Source: Gammaproteobacteria bacterium (GTDB taxonomy: Bacteria > Pseudomonadota > Gammaproteobacteria > Methylococcales > Methylomonadaceae). Taken from it: a stretch of 64,000 nt of DNA. The DNA is taken from the NCBI GenBank assembly GCA_018830325.1, contig JAHJSQ010000036.1, forward strand, positions 62,001 through 126,000. Reading direction: 5' to 3'. The position numbers were made by a program, and so were the translations under genes. Below the pieces are notes generated by a model. The model searched no databases and had not been told where the DNA came from. It saw nothing but the letters and a program-made list of their open reading frames with translations. Below, one piece after another: positions 8,588-16,323 of this stretch. Numbering within the stretch: the first letter of the stretch is position 1; the number at the start of each line of letters is the position of its first letter.

Positions 8588-8699
8588 GGTCATAGTCTCC
8601 TCTTGTTGCAATGGATTATAGCAAAGATGCGGTGAATAGCGTGGACCACATCAATCACGAACGATGCGGTTCGTGCGTGCCTTACCGCATCTTACAAGC

Positions 8700-8812
8700 T
8701 CTCGTATAGTTTTGGCATGGTTTAGTTGAAATGTTTATCAATGAGACTTAAGAAACAAATGGATTGAGGATGCGCAAACGGCCATTAATCAATTACCCGT
8801 CTTGCATGTCTT
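8700..8812. repeat. Duplicated segment D, right copy
   Basis: Partner of 7974-8148. It retains the first six codons of the DUF4160 gene on the minus strand (MPKLYE) without the rest, so it is a copy of that gene's start. It abuts repeat L1 at its right end. Confidence 0.75.
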
Positions 8813-8816
8813 CAGA

Positions 8817-9046
8817 GTAACGTTCATGAAGGCCTGGCCATCGCCCCGGCAAATGAAAGTTCTCTGGTGGCGGAGGGTACGGTCACTCGCCCGATAGGTC
8901 GCCGTGAATACGTCCATGTAGGCTCGACGGCGGCTGTCCTGCCGCCGACGCCTATCGGTCGAGCAACCGCACTCTCTTCGGAACCGGCATTCTGTTGAAT
9001 ATCGAAAAATTAGATAAAGAACCCAAATCTACGAACTTTCACAGTA
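8817..9046. repeat. Interspersed repeat L, copy 1
   Basis: About 230 bases. Its complement is related to 28051-28374: shared blocks include actgtgaaagtt, ctctttatctaatttttcga, gcgagtgaccgtaccct and actttcatttgcc. The internal region holds the palindrome ggcggctgtcctgccgcc. One end lies inside the PIN-domain gene and supplies its stop codon. Confidence 0.8.
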
Positions 9047-9385
9047 AAGAATAGCGCACTCGTTTTCCATTGCCGTAGCGACTATCAACGCATCGTAATA
9101 GGAAAAACAGTGCGCATCACATAGCTTAATAAGCGCTTCTAGCTGAGTCGCAAGGGAGAAATTTGCTATGGTAGTTGTCCGTGCCAATTCCAATAGCGTC
9201 TTGATAATCGTTTGTTCAGGTTGTCGAAATTTTCGAAGACATACGTTGGAAAATTCATTGACAACTTGTGTTGAAATGATCGAATGGTCATTGAATAGCA
9301 ACTCGTTGGCTCGATTCGATTTTTCTATTTCCGTGTTGGAATAGGCGTATATCACTACATTCGTATCTAAAAAATGTCTGTTCAT
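9029..9385 (-). CDS. PIN-domain toxin (VapC-like), C-terminus cut by a repeat
   Basis: 118 residues. FLDTNVVIYAYS (first catalytic Asp), a central Glu in VVNEFSNV and YYDALIVATAMENECAILY (third acidic site) define a PIN ribonuclease. Family members normally continue about 20 residues past this point (SEDM.HGQ.. and a final strand), including the last acidic residue. Here the frame ends YCESS and these codons belong to repeat L1. The protein is probably truncated and may be inactive. It overlaps its antitoxin gene by four bases. Confidence 0.8.
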   Translation of the reverse strand: MNRHFLDTNVVIYAYSNTEIEKSNRANELLFNDHSIISTQVVNEFSNVCLRKFRQPEQTIIKTLLELARTTTIANFSLATQLEALIKLCDAHCFSYYDALIVATAMENECAILYCESS

Positions 9386-9594
9386 CGCGTATTGGCTTCA
9401 TCCCGATTAAATTTGAAGCCACGGGTATCTAATGACATGGCTGATACGCGTCTTGTGGGTTGTTTTGCCGGCTGTTGATTATTTTCATCTAGTGTTAATA
9501 ACACTTTGATGTGTTTTGAGCGAAATTCTTGATATTCTTCCGGTATCTCAATGAATTGCCCTTGGGTGTCGGTTTCAAATTCGACGCTATGCAT
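9382..9594 (-). CDS. Antitoxin partner of the PIN-domain protein
   Basis: 70 residues. MHSVEFETDTQGQFIEIPEEY is a swapped-hairpin-like N-terminus, and the C-terminal RGFKFNRDEANTR is of the type that binds PIN toxins in this family. It has an AGGAG site before the ATG and a four-base overlap with the toxin. If the toxin is truncated, this gene may persist as a relic or still repress the module. Confidence 0.65.
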   Translation of the reverse strand: MHSVEFETDTQGQFIEIPEEYQEFRSKHIKVLLTLDENNQQPAKQPTRRVSAMSLDTRGFKFNRDEANTR

Positions 9595-9775
9595 ATCAAT
9601 TCTCCTAAAAAATGGCTTTGATGACGAATGCGCTATTGCTTGACGGGGATGTCGATAAATTCTTCCAGCCTAGTAACGCTTATGATTCACCGACATCCAC
9701 AATTTGCTCTTGCTTGTGTGATCTAGCGCTTGTAAGTGAATGAAAACATGTTCTATTCTTGTTCGCTTTTAGATT

Positions 9776-9805
9776 GTTGGTGCATAGAATGCATCCTACC
9801 CGGCT
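9776..9805. repeat. Short palindromic repeat B, copy 2
   Basis: gttggtgcatagaatgcatc followed by ctacccggct, nearly identical to 8047-8077. It lies exactly where the Wzt-like reading frame at 9800-9904 stops resembling the family. Confidence 0.75.
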
Positions 9806-9904
9806 AATGTCTTCGATACTATAAAGCATAGACCGTTTTAGCGAGCGGCAGAATTTTTTGCTGACGTTTTCGACTTGGATTAATACGTCGTCGGAGTTAG
9901 GCAT
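9800..9904 (-). pseudogene. 5' fragment of a Wzt-like ABC-transporter ATPase gene, copy 2
   Basis: About 35 codons read MPNSDDVLIQVENVSKKFCR followed by SLKRSMLYSIEDISR, the start of the ATP-binding subunit of an O-polysaccharide ABC exporter. No Walker A, signature or Walker B motif follows: the frame runs into palindromic repeat B and unrelated sequence until a stop at 9680. It duplicates the fragment at 10670-10798. Confidence 0.75.
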
Positions 9905-9916
9905 GGGACTATCGAG

Positions 9917-10328
9917 CTAATGGCTTATTGTTTGAGATATATTGACCGCCAAGTGTTTTGCCGCTTCGTTGAGGCGATTGTCATTGGTCCAAAATTCCGT
10001 GCAACCATTTTCGATAGCAGTGGCTAAGTGAAGCGCATCGGGTGTTTTTATTTTATGTTTGATTCTTAAGTTTAATGCGCTGGAAAATACGTTGTCGTCG
10101 ATGGCTAGCCATCGCTGGTCGGCCAGAAAAATTTCGTATTCTTCAATAAGTACTTGATTGCCATCAATCGAGGGCTTTACCAGGGATTTCGAGACGAACC
10201 AAAGCGGATACGCATAAAATGGCATCGGGATTATTGGCAAGATGCTGTCGAATAAGTGCGCTGAATGGTTGAACGTCTTCCAGCAAATAAATGACACAAC
10301 ATGTGTCAAGATAAACCAGCCGATCCAT
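9917..10328 (-). pseudogene. VapC-type PIN-domain gene with a frameshift
   Basis: Starting at the ATG at 10328, the first frame reads MDRLVYLDTCCVIYLLEDVQ and continues to VSALVRLE before reaching a stop. A second frame then continues the same domain with LVKPSIDGNQ, KTPDALHLATAIENG and FWTNDNRL down to 9917. Together they make a full PIN domain with all acidic sites. One extra base in the run at 10187-10189 (ttt on the plus strand) explains the break. It may be a real inactivating mutation or a sequencing error. The start overlaps the antitoxin stop. Confidence 0.75.
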
Positions 10329-10597
10329 CAATCGTTGTTCCATTCGTCTCGAATTGCGGATATGTGTCGTTGTGTTTCTTCCGGATTGGCTTTGGGACGA
10401 TGCTGAAAACGGGGAGATGCCAAAAGTCTCAAAGCGCGTGAAGCATTGCCTTTTATTTCGGCTGTTGTTGCATCGCGTTCTTTGGTGTCACTTTCCAGTA
10501 ATGTATGCAGGGCTCTGCCTTCTAACTTGAATGGGATCGGTTCCAAGACGTGTATATGTCCGGTTGGGTCGATTTCAACGTGTATGGTTTTTAGCAT
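10328..10597 (-). CDS. Antitoxin of the frameshifted VapC gene
   Basis: About 89 residues from ATG 10597, chosen over a start seven codons earlier because MLKTIHVEIDPTGHIHVLEP begins the usual strand and a GGA site lies upstream. It is followed directly by vapC with a one-base TGATG overlap. The C-terminal region (RHISAIRDEWNND) is the type of tail that contacts PIN toxins. The family is not named with certainty. Confidence 0.6.
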   Translation of the reverse strand: MLKTIHVEIDPTGHIHVLEPIPFKLEGRALHTLLESDTKERDATTAEIKGNASRALRLLASPRFQHRPKANPEETQRHISAIRDEWNND

Positions 10598-10669
10598 GGT
10601 TTTATTCCTAAATGGCAATCAAGAATAGCGGCTGCGACAACAATAGTTATGCGGCCGGGCAACATCGGG

Positions 10670-10798
10670 TTAATGGCGCCGTTGCAGCCTCATGTCATCG
10701 CGGGCGATGTCGTCGATGCCGTAAAGCATTGATCGTTTTAGCGAACGGCAGAATTTTTTGCTGACGCTTTCGGTCTTGATCAATACTTCGTCCGACAT
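10670..10798 (-). pseudogene. 5' fragment of a Wzt-like ABC-transporter ATPase gene, copy 1
   Basis: 42 codons begin four bases after the wzm stop: MSDEVLIKTESVSKKFCRSL, then KRSMLYGIDDIAR, then unrelated residues and a TAA at 10670. This is where the ATPase partner of the Wzm permease should be, and its position and coupling are as in intact wzm-wzt operons. All nucleotide-binding motifs are missing. It resembles the 9800-9904 fragment and both stop matching the family at the same codon (DIAR/DISR). Confidence 0.82.
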
Positions 10799-10802
10799 GA
10801 TT

Positions 10803-11651
10803 TTAAGCCCGTTCCGCAATTCTCGGCATGGTGATATGAAAAGTTCTCCAGCCTAGAAAAAATACGCCAATACTGAAAGCTATCATGTAAACCAGCAGCT
10901 CCGGTTGCATTAAGTGCTGTCCCGATAACAGGTTTTGCGTTGCAATCAAAAGCGGGCTAAACGGGTTGGCGACATTAACGATGGTGAAAGGTTCTCGGAC
11001 TGGGGGCGGATACAGAATGGGCGCCAAAAACATGCCGAAGGTTAGTATCATGCTCAGCATGTTGCCCATGTCGCGTAAAACCAGGTTGATGATCGCCATG
11101 ATAAAGCCCGCCCCCAAGGCCATCAGTAATACCGCTATCAATATCAAGGGAATAAAGACGCTGTGCCAGGAAGGTACAAAACCATACCAGATGAATACCA
11201 CCGTTACCGGAATTAAACGTATCATGAAATCCAGCGACGCTTGACCTATGGCCGCAAAGACCAGCGCTTCCTTGGGAAAGTTGATTTTCGTGACCAAAGA
11301 CCCGGCATTCACCAAACTGTTGGTGCAACCGATCAGGCAACCGGCGAATAGTTGCCAGACGGAAATGCTCCATAAAGCATGAACGACGTAAGGCATGTCG
11401 GTCGGCCCCATGTCGAATACCCGGTGTCTTGATAAAAAAGTAAAAATGGCGACTGTGACGATTTGCGGAAGAACCGCCCAAACGTAACCCAGCATCGATT
11501 GACGATAGCGGACCGAAAAGTCTCTAATGATCAATCGCCAGATCAATTCTCGACTGGCAATCAAGTCTGTGAACATCTCCTGCCAGATCCGGGTTTTATG
11601 CCCGTTTCGGCGAGCCCTATAGATTTTGGTGTTATTGCTTTGTATTTTCAT
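10803..11651 (-). CDS. Wzm-like O-polysaccharide ABC transporter permease
   Basis: 283 residues from ATG 11651; an upstream TTG at 11690 is less likely. REL.WRL..RDFSVRYRQSMLGYVWAVLPQ is the conserved cytoplasmic entry of the ABC-2 polysaccharide permease family, followed by six hydrophobic segments. The protein would export a finished lipid-linked polysaccharide together with an ATPase. That ATPase is present only as fragments (9800-9904, 10670-10798, 11709-11750), so the permease may be non-functional or served by a gene elsewhere. Confidence 0.85.
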   Translation of the reverse strand: MKIQSNNTKIYRARRNGHKTRIWQEMFTDLIASRELIWRLIIRDFSVRYRQSMLGYVWAVLPQIVTVAIFTFLSRHRVFDMGPTDMPYVVHALWSISVWQLFAGCLIGCTNSLVNAGSLVTKINFPKEALVFAAIGQASLDFMIRLIPVTVVFIWYGFVPSWHSVFIPLILIAVLLMALGAGFIMAIINLVLRDMGNMLSMILTFGMFLAPILYPPPVREPFTIVNVANPFSPLLIATQNLLSGQHLMQPELLVYMIAFSIGVFFLGWRTFHITMPRIAERA

Positions 11652-11708
11652 GCTAAATGATTTAAAGGATGTATAGCTCGTAGGGTACAATTTATTTCTG
11701 ACCGCATC

Positions 11709-11750
11709 CTAAGTGCTTTTGCTGGCGCCGTTGCGGCCGATGATGCCGCC
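11709..11750 (-). pseudogene. Walker A fragment of a Wzt-like ATPase gene
   Basis: The minus strand reads GGIIGRNGASKST followed by a stop. This matches the Walker A of polysaccharide-exporter ATPases (GIIGRNGAGKST) with the invariant Gly before Lys changed to Ser. It lies upstream of wzm, away from the two 5' fragments downstream of it, so the gene has been broken up and rearranged. The match is short but very specific. Confidence 0.6.
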
Positions 11751-11811
11751 AGCGGAACGGGTTATGTAACCCATACGCATAAAGCTACTCCCTTTATACT
11801 CAAAAAATAGT

Positions 11812-11909
11812 CACGCTCTTTCCCAAGTTCCCGCTTGGGAAACACACCTCGGAAGCTCCAGCTTCCTGAACAGGCTACCCAAGCTGGAGCTGGAGCTTGG
11901 AAACAAGGA
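11812..11909. repeat. Interspersed repeat C, shortened copy 4
   Basis: Contains cacgctctttcccaag, ggaagctccagcttcctg and tacccaagctggagc, the hairpin arms of repeat C (19379, 20211, 39090) without the middle part. It follows a ccctttatactcaaaaa block that also begins repeat E. Confidence 0.75.
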
Positions 11910-11914
11910 ATAAT

Positions 11915-12619
11915 CTAGCGAATACGACACAAGTGATAGACTTGGTATTGCCATGATAGAGGCCAAATAGTTAGAGCCAGGGCCTGAACTAAGCGCAGAG
12001 GTACCATGTAAAAAGGAGGGCGTACTATCCAGCTTCGAGACAGCACATGCAAATCTTTCCATCGATCTGTAATCTCCAGGCCGGCCTCTTCGAGCATTTT
12101 TTGCCACTCATCAAGAGACCTAATTGTTTCCCGAACTGTTTGTTGTTGAGTACCGCGATAAATACCAAAGCGATACGTAGGAAAACCTGCGTTGGGTACC
12201 AGAATCACTAATTTGGCATTGGGTTTTGCAACCCTCGCCATCTCCCGCAATGCCGCTGGCTGGTCTAGAAAATGCTCAAGCGACCCGAGACAGGTAACGA
12301 TATCAAATGAGTGACTATCAAAAGGAAGTTGTTCAGCAATACCCAAGAAAAAAACACCCTCAGGTAAGCGACGCTGGCACGCATCTATAGCTCTTTCTGA
12401 TATGTCGATACCACTTATATCCGCACCATGTTGTGCTACCGCTGCAAGCCAACTCCCAGCACCACAAGCAACATCCAGCAATCTGTCCCCTGGAGCCACC
12501 TGTAACCGCTTTATCAGTTGTAAGGCATGGCAGGAAGGGTGAGACCCAGCTGATTCGATTTCGTGATAATAAATTTCGTCATAAAACTTTGCGATTTGTC
12601 GGTGTTCATCTTGGCTCAT
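11915..12619 (-). CDS. Class I SAM-dependent methyltransferase
   Basis: 234 residues. LLDVACGAGSWLAAV (47-61) is the SAM-binding loop, SGIDISERAID follows strand 2, and FDIVTCLGSLEHF matches the ubiE/methyltransferase-11 post-motif. The C-terminus (RPPFYMVPLRLVQALALTIW) is hydrophobic and may touch the membrane, which fits a lipid-linked glycan substrate. It overlaps the stop of the upstream glycosyltransferase gene by four bases. Confidence 0.78.
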   Translation of the reverse strand: MSQDEHRQIAKFYDEIYYHEIESAGSHPSCHALQLIKRLQVAPGDRLLDVACGAGSWLAAVAQHGADISGIDISERAIDACQRRLPEGVFFLGIAEQLPFDSHSFDIVTCLGSLEHFLDQPAALREMARVAKPNAKLVILVPNAGFPTYRFGIYRGTQQQTVRETIRSLDEWQKMLEEAGLEITDRWKDLHVLSRSWIVRPPFYMVPLRLVQALALTIWPLSWQYQVYHLCRIR

Positions 12620-13716
12620 AATGAATTAGTCTTGTTGTTTTGCTTTGGTGCAGCTAAATTAGCAATAGATGCAAAATATTGATTAGCGATTTGTTCCCAA
12701 GAAAAATGCTGATGGCAAAATCGTTTTGCTTTATTGCCCACACGCTGTAACTCGGAGGGATCTTTCAAAAGTTCGCTTATCTTTTGGATATAAGCAGCGG
12801 CATTTTCCGGCTCCAACAACCAACCGTTTTGATTTTCGGTAATTGAGTCTCGCAGGCCTTCCAGATTAGAACCGAGAACGGCCAGACCATGGGCGTTGGC
12901 TTCCAATACTGCAATACCGAAGCCTTCCATATCGCCAGCAACTTTAATATTTGGCTGAATAAACATATCTGCGTTGGCAAACAACAAGGTCTTGAGTTCC
13001 TCTGTTGTAAATCCACAGCAGAAAACACTGTTTTCAAGACCATGTTCTTGAATACTTTTGTCGATGATAGCCTTTTCCGGTCCATCCCCAGCAACAATGT
13101 AAATGCATTGATCCTGTATTTTGGTCATTACGTTCCGAATGAACCAATTAACGCCCTTACGCTTTACTAGCCGGCCGAGAGTAAACAAAATGACTTTGTT
13201 TTCCGTATCTACGCCCAACAATAGGTCGAGTTTTTGTCTATCCCTGAATGGCTGCATTTCCACTTGGTGAACACCGTTTGGAATCACAGTTAATTTAGAT
13301 GCCGGCAAACCTTTTAGAATAGCCGCCTCGGAAGTTGCTTGACTGACAGCAATGAGCCGATCCATATTAGGCAGGAAAAACCTAATCCAAAAAAACTGGT
13401 ACACAGGATTACCATAGGTAATATCCAAACCGTGAATAATACAAATTACCGGTGTGTTCGGTCGGAACAATTTGATGAACCAACCCAAGACGCCGAGAAG
13501 ACCGTCTCCAAGTAAAATTACATCGCTTTCTTGGAAGCAAAATAGTACCTTGAACATGGCTAAAGGCAAAAAAAAGGGTAAGGCTTTTTTACCCTTACGA
13601 TTTAAAATCGACTGAACAGGAATTATAGCGCGTAATGCCGCTAACAATGCTTGGTTATGTTTTTCCAGCCCCCCCACTACAGGGGGGTAAGCTCTAGATA
13701 TAAAAAGAAGTTTCAC
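12616..13716 (-). CDS. Family 4 glycosyltransferase (GT-B fold)
   Basis: 366 residues. The N-terminus has SRAYPPVVGGLEKHN, the acceptor-domain glycine loop of GT4 enzymes. VIPNGVH and LFTLGRLVKRKG mark the start of the C-terminal nucleotide-sugar domain, and EGFGIAVLEANAHG is the EX7E motif that contacts the donor. It is likely a retaining transferase that adds a hexose during glycan assembly at the inner face of the membrane. It is translationally coupled to the methyltransferase at 11915. Confidence 0.85.
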   Translation of the reverse strand: MKLLFISRAYPPVVGGLEKHNQALLAALRAIIPVQSILNRKGKKALPFFLPLAMFKVLFCFQESDVILLGDGLLGVLGWFIKLFRPNTPVICIIHGLDITYGNPVYQFFWIRFFLPNMDRLIAVSQATSEAAILKGLPASKLTVIPNGVHQVEMQPFRDRQKLDLLLGVDTENKVILFTLGRLVKRKGVNWFIRNVMTKIQDQCIYIVAGDGPEKAIIDKSIQEHGLENSVFCCGFTTEELKTLLFANADMFIQPNIKVAGDMEGFGIAVLEANAHGLAVLGSNLEGLRDSITENQNGWLLEPENAAAYIQKISELLKDPSELQRVGNKAKRFCHQHFSWEQIANQYFASIANLAAPKQNNKTNSL

Positions 13717-13882
13717 TTGTAAGTTGAATTCGCGTGGTTATTTAAAGCTTTTTTCCGCTGTTTTCCAAACTCCGGTTGGAAAATCTTGACTGTATGCTCT
13801 TACTTTCCGGCTTCGTGAAACTGAGCTTTTCTAACTGTATTCCAAGGCAATGAGCGTAGGAACGAAAAGGTACTGGCGTGCT

Positions 13883-14788
13883 TCAATCTTTTTCCGCATG
13901 GCGATAATGCAACGAAGAAACCTGCTCGGACAGAATTCCAATCAAAAAAATGAACAACGAGGCCAAAAACAATACCGCGCTCATATTGGTAAACCGACCG
14001 CTGGTTATGAATGTGTAAGCGTAATAGGACGCTCCCGTCATAAACACCAAGAAACTTAACGGCAGAAATAAACGCATCGGCGAAAACAGCGCACCGATTT
14101 TCATGATAATGACAAAAAACCGAATGCCGTCCCGCAATAATTTGATATGACTTCTGCCCTCGCGTTTACCGGCATGAATCGGCACATAGGCCACCGGAAA
14201 ACCGGATCGGAAAAAAGCCATCGTGCTGGTGGTCGGATAGGAAAAGCCGTTCGGAAGCAAATAGAGAAACCGGCGAAACTTATCAGCTTTGACCGCACGA
14301 AACCCCGAGGTCAAATCTTCAATTCGATACCCAGTCATGACCGACGCCAACTTGTTATAAAACGCGTTCGCGAAACGCCGCAACCAGGACGCGTGCGTTT
14401 TTGCATGTCGCGCACCGACCGCCATGTCGTAACCGGCATCAAGCTTAGCCAGTAAAGCGGGGATATCTTCAGGGTCATGCTGACCGTCCGCATCCATGAA
14501 TACCAAGATATCGCCGCCGGCATTTCTGGCGCCGGTTTTAATCGACGCACCATTGCCTTGACTGTAAGGATGGCTAATTACCTTGGCGCCGGCTTTGGCC
14601 GCTAATTTAGCAGTATTATCGGTAGACCCGTCGTTGACAACAATAATCTCGGCATCGGGCAATAAGTGCTTCAATCGCCGTAATACCACTGCAATATTTT
14701 GCGCTTCGTTCTTGGCGGGTAAAACGACGCTGATAGAATTGTCCCGTTCCACCCTTCCAGCATAGGCATGCATGCTCAACTTATCCAT
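13883..14788 (-). CDS. Family 2 glycosyltransferase with C-terminal membrane segments (DPM1/GtrB-like)
   Basis: 301 residues. VVLPAKNEAQN, VNDGSTDN (51-58), SQGNGASIKTG and MDADGQHDPEDI (98-109) are the polyprenyl-phosphate hexosyltransferase set. Two hydrophobic segments close the protein (about 232-285). Such enzymes make polyprenyl-phosphate-linked sugars that serve as donors for GT-C enzymes in the periplasm. The GT-C-like protein at 16324 is a possible user of its product. The gene is the first of the cluster as transcribed. Confidence 0.82.
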   Translation of the reverse strand: MDKLSMHAYAGRVERDNSISVVLPAKNEAQNIAVVLRRLKHLLPDAEIIVVNDGSTDNTAKLAAKAGAKVISHPYSQGNGASIKTGARNAGGDILVFMDADGQHDPEDIPALLAKLDAGYDMAVGARHAKTHASWLRRFANAFYNKLASVMTGYRIEDLTSGFRAVKADKFRRFLYLLPNGFSYPTTSTMAFFRSGFPVAYVPIHAGKREGRSHIKLLRDGIRFFVIIMKIGALFSPMRLFLPLSFLVFMTGASYYAYTFITSGRFTNMSAVLFLASLFIFLIGILSEQVSSLHYRHAEKD

Positions 14789-14912
14789 ATCAAATCACCG
14801 TTAGTATTAATCGTTCCCACGCTCCAGCGCTCATCGTTATACATAAGTCAAAAATTTCTCTTTTGCAATCTTAGCCAATGAGACCTCGATATCATTTATT
14901 GTCACTTAACAC

Positions 14913-15012
14913 TCTCGGCCGTCCCTCATCTAACGCTAGGTGAGGGACGATCAGGGGATCGCTCCCACAGAGCGTCCGCCGCTCTCTGTGGGAGCGACGC
15001 CTTCGTCGCGAC
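14913..15012. repeat. Interspersed repeat H, copy 1
   Basis: Starts ctcggccgtccctcatctaa and contains the palindrome ctctgtgggagcga. It is related in inverted orientation to 19217-19342. The ctcacctaacgctaggtgag core also appears inside two G elements (54350 and 55917). Confidence 0.8.
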
Positions 15013-15074
15013 TTTCGAAGCCAGTAACGCTCAAACACCAATAGCCTTTCCGGACAACACAACAATTTAGCATC

Positions 15075-15156
15075 GTAGCCCGGATGGAGCGCAGCGCAAT
15101 CCGGGAAGTTCGGAGCCACGCCATTCCCGTATTCCGCTACGCTGCATACGGGCTAC
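15075..15156. repeat. Interspersed palindromic repeat I, copy 1
   Basis: gtagcccggatggagcgcag at one end and gctgcatacgggctac at the other, with attcccgtattccgctacg between. It occurs inverted at 25765-25843. This hairpin type is common in gammaproteobacterial genomes. Confidence 0.8.
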
Positions 15157-15308
15157 TTGCAGCCCCCAAGATCACATTGGCAAAAAGCTGATTCCCCGCT
15201 TTGCCGCATTATTGGGCGAACAGCCAAAACGGATCGTGAAAACAAGGGAAAATGTCAAATGCAAGGCCTAACCGCGATTATTTAATGCAGAAAGCAATGA
15301 TCATATTT

Positions 15309-15794
15309 TTAAGATTCCTCACTCAATAATTCCGCAACTTGTTTATTTAAATAACCTGCAAAGTCTTTTATGAGACTTAAATTGTTATGTGCAGCGACCA
15401 ATGCGGAATAAAAAATATCCGGATCGTCAATGTATTCGTGAATCATTCTGTTTCTTAGCTGGCGTAATGCGATCCATTGCTCCGCAGACGTTAACCAGCC
15501 ATATTTTTCAGCTTTGTCCAGGTTAACCAGTAAAGCCTTGGGGAATTCACCCAGTGCTGCGAGCAGTGCGGGTAGCAACTTATCACCCAGAGTGTCCTGA
15601 AGACGACAAAAACGACTCGAAAATGCTTCTATTTTGAGCGCATATTCAGGTGTCTGCGCCAGGTTTTCTATGCTGGTCCTATTAAATGAAGAAGAAAAAA
15701 CTTGTTGATCGGCATAATCCAGATGCTCAATTTCTTTTTCAACCACGCGCACTAAAAAAGCTAATCTCGCTTGTATTTCGGCTGCAATTTTCAT
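15309..15794 (-). CDS. HEPN-domain toxin (HepT-like)
   Basis: 161 residues, mostly helical. RNRMIHEY carries the RX4HXY ribonuclease motif of HepT-type HEPN proteins. Such proteins cleave RNA and are neutralised when a partner MNT nucleotidyltransferase adds AMP to the tyrosine. The partner is the gene directly upstream, with a four-base overlap. The protein is somewhat longer than typical HepT because of an N-terminal region (about 40 residues) rich in charged residues. Confidence 0.78.
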   Translation of the reverse strand: MKIAAEIQARLAFLVRVVEKEIEHLDYADQQVFSSSFNRTSIENLAQTPEYALKIEAFSSRFCRLQDTLGDKLLPALLAALGEFPKALLVNLDKAEKYGWLTSAEQWIALRQLRNRMIHEYIDDPDIFYSALVAAHNNLSLIKDFAGYLNKQVAELLSEES

Positions 15795-16093
15795 AATAAA
15801 ACGCCTTGCTCGCGGGCTATGCGGTGAATCTGTTGTTGATTCAAATTTGGCGCGTCTAATAGCAGATCGATTTTTCTTTCGTTACCTAATCGGTAGATTA
15901 TTTTAGCTTCTGCTTTGATCATCTTTTCTACCGGCTGGTTTGTCGGGGACGAAAGGGTCACAAGCAAATCAATATCACCGCCTTTGGCGGCATCATCCAC
16001 TCTGGAACCAAATAATCGAACCACTGCTTCAGTGCCGAAAACTTCAGTGATCGTTTCTTTGATAACCTTAATTTCGTTTTTTGTTAAACGCAT
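15791..16093 (-). CDS. MNT-domain nucleotidyltransferase antitoxin (MntA-like)
   Basis: 100 residues. FGSRVDDAAKGGDIDLLV is the minimal nucleotidyltransferase motif, in which GS and DxD bind NTP and metal, and a third acidic residue is likely in KIDLLLD. In MntA/HepT systems this enzyme AMPylates the HEPN toxin. The gene precedes and overlaps the toxin, as usual. Confidence 0.82.
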   Translation of the reverse strand: MRLTKNEIKVIKETITEVFGTEAVVRLFGSRVDDAAKGGDIDLLVTLSSPTNQPVEKMIKAEAKIIYRLGNERKIDLLLDAPNLNQQQIHRIAREQGVLL

Positions 16094-16323
16094 AGGCTTT
16101 TGTGCTCAGTTAACGTTCATTGTTCGCATCTATGGGGAACTCCAGCGAAACGGGTTATGTAACCCGCCCCCCACCCCAATATTTCAATTTACCTCAAACA
16201 TCTCGGATTGCTTAGTCCACCGGTCGAAACATTTAGAATTGGGTTGCTCTCTATCCTGCCAAAGCTGGAGCTTGGAAAAAGATACAATACTTTCACAGTC
16301 TCAGAAGAGTAGAAACGAGTGAA

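Larger units (their letters stand above)
14789..15308. other. Repeat-filled intergenic region
   Basis: Holds a fragment of repeat A (14811-14830), repeat H1 and repeat I1. The remaining 15157-15308 shows no recognisable gene. Confidence 0.6.
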
